From Paenibacillus ihumii (lineage in GTDB: Bacteria; Bacillota; Bacilli; Paenibacillales; Paenibacillaceae): DNA of 64,000 nucleotides. Shown in pieces: positions 1-8,104 of this stretch (its first letter is position 1; each line of letters begins with the position of its first letter). The notes below the pieces were generated by a model, which was not told where the DNA came from, made no database searches, and saw nothing but the letters and a program-made list of their open reading frames with translations. The DNA is taken from positions 186,001-250,000 of the forward strand of contig NZ_LN884299.1 in assembly GCF_001403875.1 (NCBI RefSeq), in the 5' to 3' direction. A program made the translations under genes and the position numbers.

Positions 1-371
1 ACAAGCGCGATCTTGCGAATGCCGAATTTTTCGGTCAACAGCCGATGCTGGAATTGAACGTTGTCATAGATCGTTACCTGCGGAAAATTGCCCCTATCGA
101 ATGGGGGCGGCGTATTCGTAGGAGACGAAGACAATCCGTTGCCCAGCAGATTAGGAACGATAATGAAATATTTTCCCGGATCTAGTGCCATGCCGTTTCC
201 AATCAACCATTCATTCTGAACATGCGTGTCGCCAAACGCAGTTGGATAGACGATGACATTATCTTTCTGTTCATTCAGCCTGCCATAAGTTTTATACGCA
301 AGAAACGCGCTCGGCAGCGTCACTCCGGATTGCAAGGTTACATCGCCCAAGTCAAAAATCTCATAATCCAT
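1..371 (-). CDS. MetX-like alpha/beta hydrolase (homoserine O-acetyltransferase family), 3' end cut by the window
   Basis: The minus-strand frame is open from ATG at 371 to the window edge, giving 123 residues that begin MDYEIFDLGDVTLQSG. It contains GDTHVQNEWLIGNG and VPNLLGNGLSSSP, typical of the N-terminal part of the homoserine acetyltransferase/alpha-beta hydrolase family. The nucleophile elbow and the catalytic Asp/His would lie outside the window. A GGGAGA ribosome site precedes the ATG. It is divergent from the LysR gene, which may control it. Whether it acylates homoserine or is one of the many MetX-like hydrolases of other function cannot be decided from this part. Confidence 0.85.
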   Translation of the reverse strand, partial: MDYEIFDLGDVTLQSGVTLPSAFLAYKTYGRLNEQKDNVIVYPTAFGDTHVQNEWLIGNGMALDPGKYFIIVPNLLGNGLSSSPTNTPPPFDRGNFPQVTIYDNVQFQHRLLTEKFGIRKIAL

Positions 372-468
372 CGTATTGTCTCTCCCTTCAAAAATGAAAC
401 CATATATTTAATTCTTGCTGTTAGTATAGTCCTGTGATACTCTCAAAAAAAGTGAATGAAATTGATAA

Positions 469-486
469 CAATATTCAATAATATTG
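469..486. promoter_or_regulatory. Perfect inverted repeat, candidate LysR operator
   Basis: CAATATT-CAAT-AATATTG is a 7-bp perfect dyad in the divergent region between the hydrolase and the LysR gene, ending 17 bp before the LysR ATG. LysR-type regulators often bind such dyads and autoregulate. The role is inferred from position and symmetry only. Confidence 0.35.
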
Positions 487-503
487 AAAACAAAGGGGAT
501 CGT

Positions 504-1412
504 ATGATGGAACTGCGCCAACTGATTACTTTCCGCACGGTGGCATCTACTTTAAATTTCAGCCGGGCTGCGGAAGTGCTGAATTACGTCCCTTCCAACG
601 TCACGATGCAAATCAAAGCATTGGAGGATGAGCTTGGGGTTCGTCTCTTTGACCGCTTGGGCAAGCAGCTCGTTCTCACAACGGCGGGGAAACGCTTTTT
701 AACACATATCCAAGGAGTCTTGGACAAATTGGACGAAGCGTGCAGCGTCGTTCATGACAATGAAAATTTAACCGGAACCCTTACGGTAAGTGCCAATGAG
801 GTTATTTGCGCCTACCGGCTTCCCGCTGTCTTTCAACGGTTTCGTTCGCAGTATCCGGGAGTTCGTCTGATCTTCCGCTCCGTTCCCAATCAAGAGCTCA
901 AGCAGACACTCTTTGAGGGGACTGCGGATGTCGTCTTCATGTTGGACGAACGCATTCGTTCGAGCGGACTTGCCGTGGAGCCGCTGGTGGAAGAAGCCTT
1001 CCGCCTTTTTGCTGCACCAGACCACCCGCTCGCGAAACGAACTGTGCTGCAGCTGGAGGATTTTCACGGACAAGTATTCCTGACGAATGAGAAGGGTTGC
1101 CCCTATCGAACGATGTTCGACCGGTCATTTGAGAGAGAGGGCATTGACAGCATTACTTATTTAGAGTTTCAAAGTGCCGAAGCGATTAAACAATGTGCCA
1201 TTTCGGGAATCGGGATTGCCTTTCTTCCAGAAATCGTAGCGAAAGCTGAAGTGGAGCGGGGCGAGCTCATTGCCCTTCCATGGCAAATTCCTGACCTGCA
1301 CGTCTATACTCAGATGTCATGGCATAAGGACAAGTGGCTTTCACCCATCATCTTATCTTTCATAGAAGCAGCAAGGGAGGTTCTCGCTACAGAGGGGGAG
1401 ATAATGTTATGA
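504..1412 (+). CDS. LysR-family transcriptional regulator
   Basis: Protein of about 302 residues with an N-terminal winged helix-turn-helix (MELRQLITFRTVAS, then FSRAAEVLNYVPSNVTMQIKALE) and a LysR substrate-binding domain from about residue 85. ATG 504 is chosen over an in-frame ATG at 456 because AAAGGGGAT lies just upstream and the family normally begins with ME(L/F)RQL. An inverted repeat at 469-486 lies in its 5' region. It is divergent from a MetX-like hydrolase, so control of that gene by a small-molecule ligand is the simplest expectation. The effector cannot be read from the sequence. Confidence 0.93.
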   Translation: MMELRQLITFRTVASTLNFSRAAEVLNYVPSNVTMQIKALEDELGVRLFDRLGKQLVLTTAGKRFLTHIQGVLDKLDEACSVVHDNENLTGTLTVSANEVICAYRLPAVFQRFRSQYPGVRLIFRSVPNQELKQTLFEGTADVVFMLDERIRSSGLAVEPLVEEAFRLFAAPDHPLAKRTVLQLEDFHGQVFLTNEKGCPYRTMFDRSFEREGIDSITYLEFQSAEAIKQCAISGIGIAFLPEIVAKAEVERGELIALPWQIPDLHVYTQMSWHKDKWLSPIILSFIEAAREVLATEGEIML

Positions 1413-1413
1413 C

Positions 1414-1527
1414 ATGATTTATATGTTTTTTATCACATTTGGACTTGTAATAGTTGGGTGCATTCAAGATAAGATTAATGGTAATAACCAACATAATACG
1501 CCCAAACGATTTATGAAAAATGTGTGA
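1414..1527 (+). CDS. Possible 37-residue lipoprotein-like peptide
   Basis: A short frame starts 2 bp after the LysR stop and encodes MIYMFFITFGLVIVGCIQDK plus 17 more residues. The hydrophobic start ending in IVGC resembles a lipobox. The only ribosome site is GAGGGGGAG, 13 bases before the ATG and inside the LysR gene. Downstream sequence to 1780 shows no intact gene, so this may be the 5' stump of a decayed lipoprotein gene. Confidence 0.25.
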   Translation: MIYMFFITFGLVIVGCIQDKINGNNQHNTPKRFMKNV

Positions 1528-1784
1528 GAGATTATAAAGCGTCTGGAACGGCTCTGATATTGAATTGGATATATTTATCGATAACGATCCTCACTTCGCT
1601 TCCATCTGGATTGGGGATTTTTCTTGCGTCCTGCCAGGCTCGGCTTATCTCTCCCGGATGCTTAATTAGGCTTCTACGTATAGGTTGTACCTTACATAGG
1701 AACCTAAAGACAACTGGCTTTGCCCTTCCTTCGGTTGGATCAACAACTATAATGATGTGTGCCTCTAGACACACAAAATAAAAA

Positions 1785-1806
1785 AGCCGCTCCTATTGGT
1801 GCGGCT
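1785..1806 (-). terminator. Rho-independent terminator for the minus-strand ORF at 1836-2129
   Basis: AGCCGC and GCGGCT arms enclose a short loop. On the minus strand the hairpin is followed by a run of Ts (plus-strand A-rich 1776-1785). It lies 30 bp past the stop of the minus-strand ORF. Confidence 0.7.
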
Positions 1807-1835
1807 AAAATTCCGACTATATTTCAACAATAACC

Positions 1836-2129
1836 TCAATTTATTACCTCGGGTTTAAAGTATATTAAAATTCCCAGGGTAACTCCTTTAGTTTGATTAC
1901 TCTTAGCATAACCATCGATTCCCATTCCGTTTTCTAAATTTGAAATAGTTACAATTGATTTAGCAGTAACATTACTCCTAATACTGGTAATTTCATTTTC
2001 TGAGTAACTTTTTAACACATGATACTTCTCAGCATCGTAAGTAATTGTGTTTTCTGATACATATGCATTATGACAGTGAATCGACATTGATAGTTGCATA
2101 TCCAGTATTCTAAAAGGTAAGCTAATCAC
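1836..2129 (-). CDS. Hypothetical protein, possibly a 5'-truncated fragment
   Basis: This 97-residue frame starts at GTG without a clear ribosome site and ends just before a good terminator. It is polar, beta-prone and AT-rich compared with the neighbours (SENTITYDAEKYHVLKSYSEN, then GVTLGILIYFKPEVIN). I do not recognise a family. The terminator argues that a gene ends here. The poor start and the adjoining decayed sequence suggest the N-terminus is missing. Confidence 0.35.
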   Translation of the reverse strand: MISLPFRILDMQLSMSIHCHNAYVSENTITYDAEKYHVLKSYSENEITSIRSNVTAKSIVTISNLENGMGIDGYAKSNQTKGVTLGILIYFKPEVIN

Positions 2130-2173
2130 AAAATCTCAAAAATTAGAAATAACAGTCCCATATTTTTAATATC

Positions 2174-2566
2174 TTGTTACTTGTCCATAATTTGTTATTT
2201 ATTACTGGGTGTCAAACATCAAATAAATTAATTGAATTAGAGGGGGAAGGAAATCACTGGAAGGCTAAGTTCACCGTTACAGAACTGAACAAAACCGATA
2301 ACGAATCTAAACAACCAAATTATACAATACAACCACATATCAAATGTTCAGATAAATCACTAATATTATATAAAGCATCTTATGAGGTATATGTCGCTGA
2401 CCAAATGATATTAAGCGGAGAAATGAAGAGCCCAGAGGGGAAAAAGGAGGTCGAATTCTCTCCAGTATCCGACAGCTACTTCGCACCTAAAATCGGTGAT
2501 GAAATAACCGTTAAAATAAAGTGGAATGAAACAAATGAAGAAGAAATTGTTATGAACGTTGAATAA
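2174..2566 (+). CDS. Putative lipoprotein, start uncertain
   Basis: The frame encodes about 130 residues. A hydrophobic segment ends in LLFITGCQ, a convincing lipobox, followed by a polar, beta-rich domain (KFTVTELNKT, YEVYVADQMILSGEM, EITVKIKWNE). It would be an outer-surface lipoprotein. The listed start is TTG without a clear ribosome site; the in-frame sequence runs up only to a stop at 2150, and no basic n-region is visible, so the 5' end may be lost or an ATT start may be used. The function is unknown and the AT content suggests acquired DNA. Confidence 0.55.
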   Translation: MLLVHNLLFITGCQTSNKLIELEGEGNHWKAKFTVTELNKTDNESKQPNYTIQPHIKCSDKSLILYKASYEVYVADQMILSGEMKSPEGKKEVEFSPVSDSYFAPKIGDEITVKIKWNETNEEEIVMNVE

Positions 2567-2645
2567 AAAATATTTATTAACTTTGAGCTCCAAACACATT
2601 AAATGGAACTCTCAGGTTGAGGTATAGTTAGGCTTATGCTGTGAT

Positions 2646-2775
2646 AAAAATAGTTATGGCGCCGTGCAGCAACACGGCTCCCCGTACACTTGCCGCTTTA
2701 AAGAGCGGTCGGCTGCAGGATTTCATGCCATCGAAATAGACCGCAATCCTAATCCCTAGGGCGGTCTATTTCTTT
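2646..2775 (+). ncRNA. Candidate antisense antitoxin RNA
   Basis: On the plus strand, a structured, GC-rich stretch with hairpins (gccgtgcagcaacacggc, ccgctttaaagagcgg) leads into the strong hairpin at 2734-2771 followed by TTTCTTTGTGTTTT. It overlaps the 3' end of the minus-strand toxin ORF. This is the layout of type I antitoxins such as RatA and SR4, in which a convergent RNA pairs with the toxin mRNA 3' end. The 5' end is a guess; a weak TTGAGG box lies at 2617-2622. Confidence 0.4.
2734..2771. terminator. Bidirectional terminator shared by toxin mRNA and antisense RNA
   Basis: The 11-bp arms AAATAGACCGC and GCGGTCTATTT are perfect complements around a 16-base loop. T-rich sequence follows on the plus strand. 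The toxin stop codon lies inside the right arm. Confidence 0.7.
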
Positions 2776-2855
2776 GTGTTTTGATTAATCGCTACAACGA
2801 TAGCCACAACCAGCATCAACAGAGCAATAATAAGCCCTCCAGAGCTGATGATCAT
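2766..2855 (-). CDS. Small hydrophobic holin-like type I toxin
   Basis: This 29-residue peptide starts MIISSGGLIIALLMLVVAIV and ends NQNTKK: one membrane helix with a lysine tail, as in the TxpA/BsrG and putative holin-like toxin families of Bacillota. AAAGGAGGA lies 8 bases before the ATG at 2855. The 3' end overlaps a strong terminator and a structured convergent region, the usual type I toxin-antitoxin arrangement. Such toxins depolarise or perforate the membrane when unpaired from their antisense RNA. The family call rests on size, hydrophobicity and layout. Confidence 0.7.
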   Translation of the reverse strand: MIISSGGLIIALLMLVVAIVVAINQNTKK

Positions 2856-2934
2856 CCAATGCGTCCTCCTTTAATTGTAAATTCATGTGATAGAATATAA
2901 GTAGATTGATATTAAAAAAAGGAGTAAATGTAAG

Positions 2935-3492
2935 TTGAGTAAACCTGAGATGTATATAAGTTTAGTTGTGGGACCAAATTGTGAAATGGAATCGTATGCT
3001 ATAAGATCAGCACTTGAGTATTTTGGAGCAAGAGTTAATATTCATTGGATAGGTAGACCCAATGATCTTATTGATGTTCTATCTGGTGAAGAACTTGATC
3101 CTAAAGTGGACTACTTAATTTTAAATTTTCATGGAGATGAAGGCAGATTTTGTATGCCTGAACTTGATGAGGATGTTTATGAAAGTAATGAGCCAAGAGG
3201 AGATTTCTTTGGAGATCAGGAGGTTAAAAAATATACGAATTTAAAAGACATAACAGTTATAGGATCTGGTTGTACATTAGGCCTAGAACAGTTAGCCCAC
3301 GCTTTTCTTGAATGTGGCTGTCATTCTTATATAGGTCCTGAAGATTACATAGATGGAAATGCTAATTTGATGTTCGTTACAAGGTTTATGTATGAAATTA
3401 TAAATAATCGTAGAAGCCAGGAGGAAGCTTTTGAAAGGGCTAGATCAATTGATAAAGAAACTGCCATGTACAAATTGTATATGTCAAAATAA
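2935..3492 (+). CDS. Caspase-fold-like small protein (possible His/Cys peptidase)
   Basis: This 185-residue soluble protein starts at TTG 2935 with AAAAAAAGGAG upstream. It reads as alternating beta strands and helices. LILNFHGDEG ends a strand with His66-Gly67, and ITVIGSGCTLG ends a later strand with Cys113. A His-Gly after one strand and a Cys after the next is the dyad layout of caspase/CHAT-type (clan CD) peptidases. Proteins like this are sometimes labelled delta-aminolevulinic acid dehydratase, which the sequence does not support. The gene is AT-rich, stands alone and is divergent from the toxin gene. Catalytic activity is an inference. Confidence 0.6.
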   Translation: MSKPEMYISLVVGPNCEMESYAIRSALEYFGARVNIHWIGRPNDLIDVLSGEELDPKVDYLILNFHGDEGRFCMPELDEDVYESNEPRGDFFGDQEVKKYTNLKDITVIGSGCTLGLEQLAHAFLECGCHSYIGPEDYIDGNANLMFVTRFMYEIINNRRSQEEAFERARSIDKETAMYKLYMSK

Positions 3493-3561
3493 AGCTCGTA
3501 ATTTTATTTCCCTCAACTAAAGGGTAGAACAATGGTAGACAAACACGATTTTTCACAAAAA

Positions 3562-3595
3562 CAGCGCGGCCCCGAAAACCTCGGAAGCCGCGCTG
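3562..3595 (-). terminator. Terminator downstream of tRNA-Thr
   Basis: CAGCGCGGC pairs with GCCGCGCTG around a 16-base loop. On the minus strand it is followed by TTTTTGTG. It lies 19 bp past the 3' end of the tRNA. Confidence 0.8.
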
Positions 3596-3613
3596 CGCCT
3601 GACTTTAGCAAGA

Positions 3614-3686
<73 letters not shown>

Positions 3687-3763
3687 ACATTCACTAATTC
3701 ATGTTGAAACAAAAATTATTATAACTCGATCTGAAAATTTTGCAAGCCCTCAAAATCAGGAAT

Positions 3764-4066
3764 TTATTGCAGCTTCTCCTGGACTGAACGCAGCTTCTGT
3801 TCGGAGGAGCTCTCTTTATCGCGCCGATCGTCAATTTTGATCGAGGTGGACACCCGCTGGGCACCGGATTGAAACGGCGACTCATGAATCGCGCGAATCG
3901 CAGCAAATACGCTGTCCAACGGCCCTTCAATAATCGTGCTCATCGAAGTCAGCGTATATTGGATGCCTTCCTGCTTCTCTAATACCCTCTGCAGCTCTGC
4001 TACGTAGGGGCTTAAGCTAGTCGTCCCCGTCCCGATGGGAATTACCGTTACCTCTGCAATCGTCAT
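3764..4066 (-). CDS. MTH1187-family thiamine-binding protein (YqgV-like)
   Basis: This 100-residue protein has a beta-alpha-beta-beta ferredoxin-like pattern with the family signatures VIPIGTGTTSLSPYVAEL and YTLTSMSTIIEGPLDSVF. Members of MTH1187/YkoF-related families bind thiamine or its pyrimidine part in a small homo-oligomer. GGAGGGAGAAGC precedes ATG 4066. It lies 270 bp past the end of the ECF transporter operon on the same strand. YkoF of B. subtilis, a relative, is encoded with an ECF hydroxymethylpyrimidine transporter, so a link is possible, although the gap and the PHP gene between them make it uncertain. Confidence 0.9.
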   Translation of the reverse strand: MTIAEVTVIPIGTGTTSLSPYVAELQRVLEKQEGIQYTLTSMSTIIEGPLDSVFAAIRAIHESPFQSGAQRVSTSIKIDDRRDKESSSEQKLRSVQEKLQ

Positions 4067-4335
4067 GCTTCTCCCTCCTTCTTTTAATCACGTTCCATAC
4101 TTTTTAAAGTAACATTCATTCTGCTTCTTATTGTAACAATTTATGCCCCTTCTTTTCAAATAAGCCGGCACGCCGCTACACCTCCGGCACCTTATCACGA
4201 TATGCTTAGTGGAGTTGAGTTCAGGCCTCTCCCATACCCGAAAGAGGCCCAGCACCTTGCCCTGCTCTAATCTTACTTGCTTAAGCATTACTCTAATCTT
4301 TGCTCGCTCTCACCATTACTCTAAGCTTCGCCCGC

Positions 4336-5136
4336 TTACGCCATTTCCCCGAGCTCCGGCAAATCCCCGCCGTTCTCCTCGGAAGCAGCCAGCTCCTTCT
4401 TCAACAGCGCCTTGATCACATTCGCCGACCTCACCTTCGCATGCAGGCATGGCGAAATCTCAACCTGGTACGCCCCTCTCTGGATCAGGTCCCGTAATTC
4501 CTCCGCCGTCCCCGCTTCCCCATCAAAGCTATTAACGACGCTGCCGTACTGCATGAATTGATGCGTGTCGCTGCCTCCGACGACAGGACGCCCAAGGCGC
4601 TGCGCAAATTCGTCGATTCGAGCGCGGTATTCCTCCAAGCCCTGCGCATAAATATCCTTGCCGTTCAGATCAAAAGCGTCCAGACGCCGCAGCAGCTCAT
4701 CCGGCAAATGATGCAGCGGCGTGCTGAGCCGGAAAGGATGCGCGCCGATGCGTAAAAAGCCCTGTCCTTCACTCCAATCCAGCAGCGACTGAAAATCGAT
4801 AAACCGCCCCTTTTCCGTATAAGGCTCCAGTCTCCGCCTCAGCGCCAGCACCCGTTCCCGGTCTCCTATGATCAGGATATGCCCGGTCTCCTGAATATCT
4901 ACTTCAATGCCGGGAAACACCTTGATCCCCTCGGCTAAATAATAGCCGCGCTCATAAGGATAATGGCGGTCCAGCACTTCATAAATATCCTCATACCGCC
5001 AGGTGTTGAAATGCTCCGTCATGGCGACGGCATCCAGCCCGTTTTTTCCCGCCTCGGCCATCATTTCCTTGAAATAAGCATGGCTGAAGGCCGTTTTCTT
5101 GGCAAGCTTGACATGGGTATGCAAATCTATTCTCAT
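4336..5136 (-). CDS. PHP-domain metal-dependent phosphoesterase
   Basis: This 266-residue protein opens with MRIDLHTHVKL (metal ligands His6 and His8). VAMTEHFN, HILIIGDRE, IGAHPFR and VVGGSDTH follow, matching the successive metal-binding motifs of PHP hydrolases such as YtvM and histidinol phosphatase relatives. ATG 5136 has AAAGGAGAACCCG upstream and is preferred over longer in-frame starts. It is the last gene of the ECF operon. PHP proteins hydrolyse phosphate esters, so it may process the imported compound or its phosphorylated form; the substrate is unknown. Confidence 0.88.
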   Translation of the reverse strand: MRIDLHTHVKLAKKTAFSHAYFKEMMAEAGKNGLDAVAMTEHFNTWRYEDIYEVLDRHYPYERGYYLAEGIKVFPGIEVDIQETGHILIIGDRERVLALRRRLEPYTEKGRFIDFQSLLDWSEGQGFLRIGAHPFRLSTPLHHLPDELLRRLDAFDLNGKDIYAQGLEEYRARIDEFAQRLGRPVVGGSDTHQFMQYGSVVNSFDGEAGTAEELRDLIQRGAYQVEISPCLHAKVRSANVIKALLKKELAASEENGGDLPELGEMA

Positions 5137-5179
5137 CGGGTTCTCCTTTGCTATAACAAGATTAATGTTCTGCATTCGT

Positions 5180-6004
5180 TTATATGCTAAATTGTGCCGC
5201 AAGGACATACAGCAGGACGACGTACAATCCTGATCCAAGCAGGAACACGGCATCACGGATGGTAAATTTCATATAAGACAGCTTGATTCTTTTGGCCTCC
5301 CGGGAATGGTAGGCGTAAGAGAAGCCTTTGGCCTCCAATGCTTCCACTGTTGTGCGCGTGCGTTTGGCAATGCTCAGAATTAACGGGTAAAAGGACAGCA
5401 CCGCTATTTTCAAAAAATAAACGATGCTCCGCCAGTACAGCAGCCCATGCCTGCTTGGAGCCACGCCGCGCAGCCGGAACGACAGAAAAATATGATGGTA
5501 TTCCTCCACCAGGCTGGGGAGCATCCGGTAGCCGTAAGCGATGCCAAACGACACCTGCTTGGGGACGCCGATGCGGAGCAGCCCGTCGCTCAGCTTCTCG
5601 GGGTCCATGGAGCAAAATACGGTAATGCTGGCCATCGAAATGACCGACAGCTTCATCGTCAGCTTCAGCAGGGGCATAATCGTCTCTCCACCCCCGCCGA
5701 ACAGCCAGGACACAATGAACAGATACCCCGCCTGGCTCAATAAGCCGAGACAAAGGATGACTATAATAAGCGGACTCACCCGCGACATCATCGTCGTAAC
5801 GGCCAGGAGCAGGAACATGCCGAGCAGCAGCACCTCGTTATGAATGAACCAAGGGGCAATGCCGAAGTACAAATACCAAAGAAACAGCGTCCGCGGATCC
5901 AGTCTGGCCAAAAACGTATTGCCGTTGCCGTAGGCCGTGTTAAGAAGCTCGATTTTGACCCCTTCCACCGACACACGGTCCATCAGCTTACGTACATACT
6001 CCAT
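5180..6004 (-). CDS. ECF transporter transmembrane (T) component
   Basis: This 274-residue membrane protein has several hydrophobic helices (LFLWYLYFGIAPWF, VLLLGMFLLL, LIIVILCLGLLSQAGYLFIV) and the two family coupling motifs seen as FRLRGVAPSR and ALEAKGFSY (Ala-Arg-Gly-like). EcfT links the substrate-binding S protein to the ATPases. ATG 6004 has AAAGGGGGCGG upstream and overlaps the end of the ATPase gene by 17 bp, indicating translational coupling. Confidence 0.9.
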   Translation of the reverse strand: MEYVRKLMDRVSVEGVKIELLNTAYGNGNTFLARLDPRTLFLWYLYFGIAPWFIHNEVLLLGMFLLLAVTTMMSRVSPLIIVILCLGLLSQAGYLFIVSWLFGGGGETIMPLLKLTMKLSVISMASITVFCSMDPEKLSDGLLRIGVPKQVSFGIAYGYRMLPSLVEEYHHIFLSFRLRGVAPSRHGLLYWRSIVYFLKIAVLSFYPLILSIAKRTRTTVEALEAKGFSYAYHSREAKRIKLSYMKFTIRDAVFLLGSGLYVVLLYVLAAQFSI

Positions 6005-8084
6005 GCCTGGCCGCCCCCTTTCTCGATTCGTTCCAGCGCTGCGCAAATTCGTCCACGGTATAGCTCAGCGGCGACATGCCCAGCCTGCGGCTAAGCTCCA
6101 AAATCTGCGGCGCCCGAAGACCGGCCTGCTCCAGCAAACCGGCATCGCCGAACACCGATTCCCGCGTACCGTCCCGGATAATGTCGCCCTGATGCATTAC
6201 GATAATCCGGTTGGCCCACTCCGCTACCAGTTGCATGTCATGAGTCGCCACAATGACGGTCTCCACATGCCGGTTCAACTGCTTGAGCAGGCGCGTGATA
6301 TCCTTGCGGGTCGCAATATCGAGGTTCGCAGTAGGCTCGTCGAGCAGAATCACCGATGGATTCATCGCGACTCCAATCGCCAGCGAAGCGCGCCGCTGCT
6401 GACCGCCGCTCAGCAGCCGGCCGTCCCGATGCTGCAGCTCGGTTAGCCCGAAGCTCTCGAGTATGGCGTCTACCTTCTCCTTATATCCCTCCACGCGGCG
6501 AGCCTTGAGAAAGAATTCCACATCCTTGCGAATCGAATCCTCAATGAACATCTCCTCTGGATTTTGATAAATATAGGTCACGGTATTGGCGAGCTGCTCG
6601 GGCGCCGTTGCAGCCGTATCCATTCCTTTAACGACGATCCGGCCGCTTTCAGGCTTCGTTACCCCGGTGATTAGCCGCATGAAGGAGGATTTCCCCGCCC
6701 CGTTATTGCCTACCAGCGCGACTAAATCGCCCGTTCTAAACGTTGCGCTAACGTCACGCAGCACAACCTTCCGCTCCCGGCTTACCGTCCGATAGGAGAA
6801 GCGGACATGCTTGGCTTCAATGATCGGGGCAGCGTCTGTATTAGCGTCTGCGTTAATGCCCATGTCAACGTCTGTATTAGCGTCTGTGTTAACGTCTGTG
6901 TTAGCTTCAGTATTCCCGGACGTTACTCTCCGCTCCGGGCAGTTCGCTCCCTCCCCCGCCATTCCGGCCTTGCCAGTAGCAGCATTAGCTCCACTCACAG
7001 CCGCGATGTTTGAGGCATCCTTGATAGACGAGATGCCCGAAGCCTCCTTAATAGCTACAGCGCCAGCATCAGCAACATGACCGGCAGCAATTCCGATCAG
7101 CCCGGAGCGCTCCTTCTGTGGTTCCAGCGGTTCCAGCTGCTGCAGCCGCTGAAAGTAAGCCGCCGCCTCGTCAAGCGTAATCGGGTATGATGCCAGATGC
7201 GGCAAGCCAAGGCCGAAGCAGCCAAGATTAGGCTCACGATCGTCCATCCCGGCAGAATCCCGTTCCTGGATTTTAGCGAGCTCGGCGGCAGCCTGGGTGA
7301 CCTGAGGCGGATAAATCTGGCTGGACCGCAGCTGCTCCAGCTCCAGAAGCGCTTCCTCGACCGGCTTCGACCATACGGCCCGGCCTTGATCCATCAGCAC
7401 GACCTGCTTGCAGTACTCGGCAATAAACTCCGTATGATGCTCGATGACAATAATCGTCTTGCCGTGCTGCTCATTCAAGCGGCGTAACAACTCGTAGATA
7501 TCCCTGGCATGACGCGGATCAAGCTGAGCGACCGGCTCATCGATGATCAGAATATCCGGGTCCAGGGAGACTGCTCCGGCGAGCGCCAGCTGATGCTTCT
7601 GCCCCCCGCTTAACTGCCAGATGAACTCCTTTGGATCGGCCGTAAGATCTACCAAGCGCAACGCCCGTTGACCGCGCTCCAGGTAATCCTCGAACCCGTA
7701 ATTCAACGGAGCAAAGCTGGCGTCGTCCAGCACCGTTGGACGAATGAGCTGATTCTCGAAATCCTGGTATACGTAGCCGACATGCCGCGACAAACGGGCA
7801 ACATCATGCTCCAAGGTCTGCAGCCCATTCACTTGAACGCTTCCCTCGAAATCCCCTACATAATAATGGGGGATTAGTCCATTCAGCGTTTTGCACAGCG
7901 TCGATTTCCCGCTGCCATTTCCGCCGATCACGGCGACGAAATCACCGCGCTTAATCTGCAAAGACACTCCGTTTAGTACCGGAGCCTCCGCACCCGGGTA
8001 TGTAAAAGTCACGTTATCGATCATTGCGATCCAATCGGGCTCTGTCGTCTCCGCCTCCTGCAATAGAGTCCTGTCTTGATACAT
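5988..8084 (-). CDS. ECF transporter fused double ATPase (two ABC domains)
   Basis: This 698-residue protein carries two complete ABC ATPase domains. The first has Walker A GGNGSGKST (about residue 54), signature LSGGQKHQLAL and Walker B ILIIDEP. The second has GNNGAGKSS, LSGGQQRRASL and VILLDEP, followed by a His-containing switch ATHDMQ. The arrangement matches YkoD-type fused EcfA. The linker at about residues 385-425 is a run of N-T-(E/D)-(A/V) units, unlike other ATPases and matched by simple-sequence repeats in the DNA (6810-6920). It drives uptake together with the neighbouring T and S proteins. Confidence 0.93.
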   Translation of the reverse strand: MYQDRTLLQEAETTEPDWIAMIDNVTFTYPGAEAPVLNGVSLQIKRGDFVAVIGGNGSGKSTLCKTLNGLIPHYYVGDFEGSVQVNGLQTLEHDVARLSRHVGYVYQDFENQLIRPTVLDDASFAPLNYGFEDYLERGQRALRLVDLTADPKEFIWQLSGGQKHQLALAGAVSLDPDILIIDEPVAQLDPRHARDIYELLRRLNEQHGKTIIVIEHHTEFIAEYCKQVVLMDQGRAVWSKPVEEALLELEQLRSSQIYPPQVTQAAAELAKIQERDSAGMDDREPNLGCFGLGLPHLASYPITLDEAAAYFQRLQQLEPLEPQKERSGLIGIAAGHVADAGAVAIKEASGISSIKDASNIAAVSGANAATGKAGMAGEGANCPERRVTSGNTEANTDVNTDANTDVDMGINADANTDAAPIIEAKHVRFSYRTVSRERKVVLRDVSATFRTGDLVALVGNNGAGKSSFMRLITGVTKPESGRIVVKGMDTAATAPEQLANTVTYIYQNPEEMFIEDSIRKDVEFFLKARRVEGYKEKVDAILESFGLTELQHRDGRLLSGGQQRRASLAIGVAMNPSVILLDEPTANLDIATRKDITRLLKQLNRHVETVIVATHDMQLVAEWANRIIVMHQGDIIRDGTRESVFGDAGLLEQAGLRAPQILELSRRLGMSPLSYTVDEFAQRWNESRKGAARHGVCT

Positions 8085-8104
8085 GCCCTAACCTCCAATA
8101 TGCT

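Noticed and set aside
1532..1774. 80-residue minus-strand frame
   Set aside because: No ribosome site, lies beyond the terminator that ends the minus-strand unit, and the opposite strand shows equally gene-like fragments. Treated as decayed sequence.
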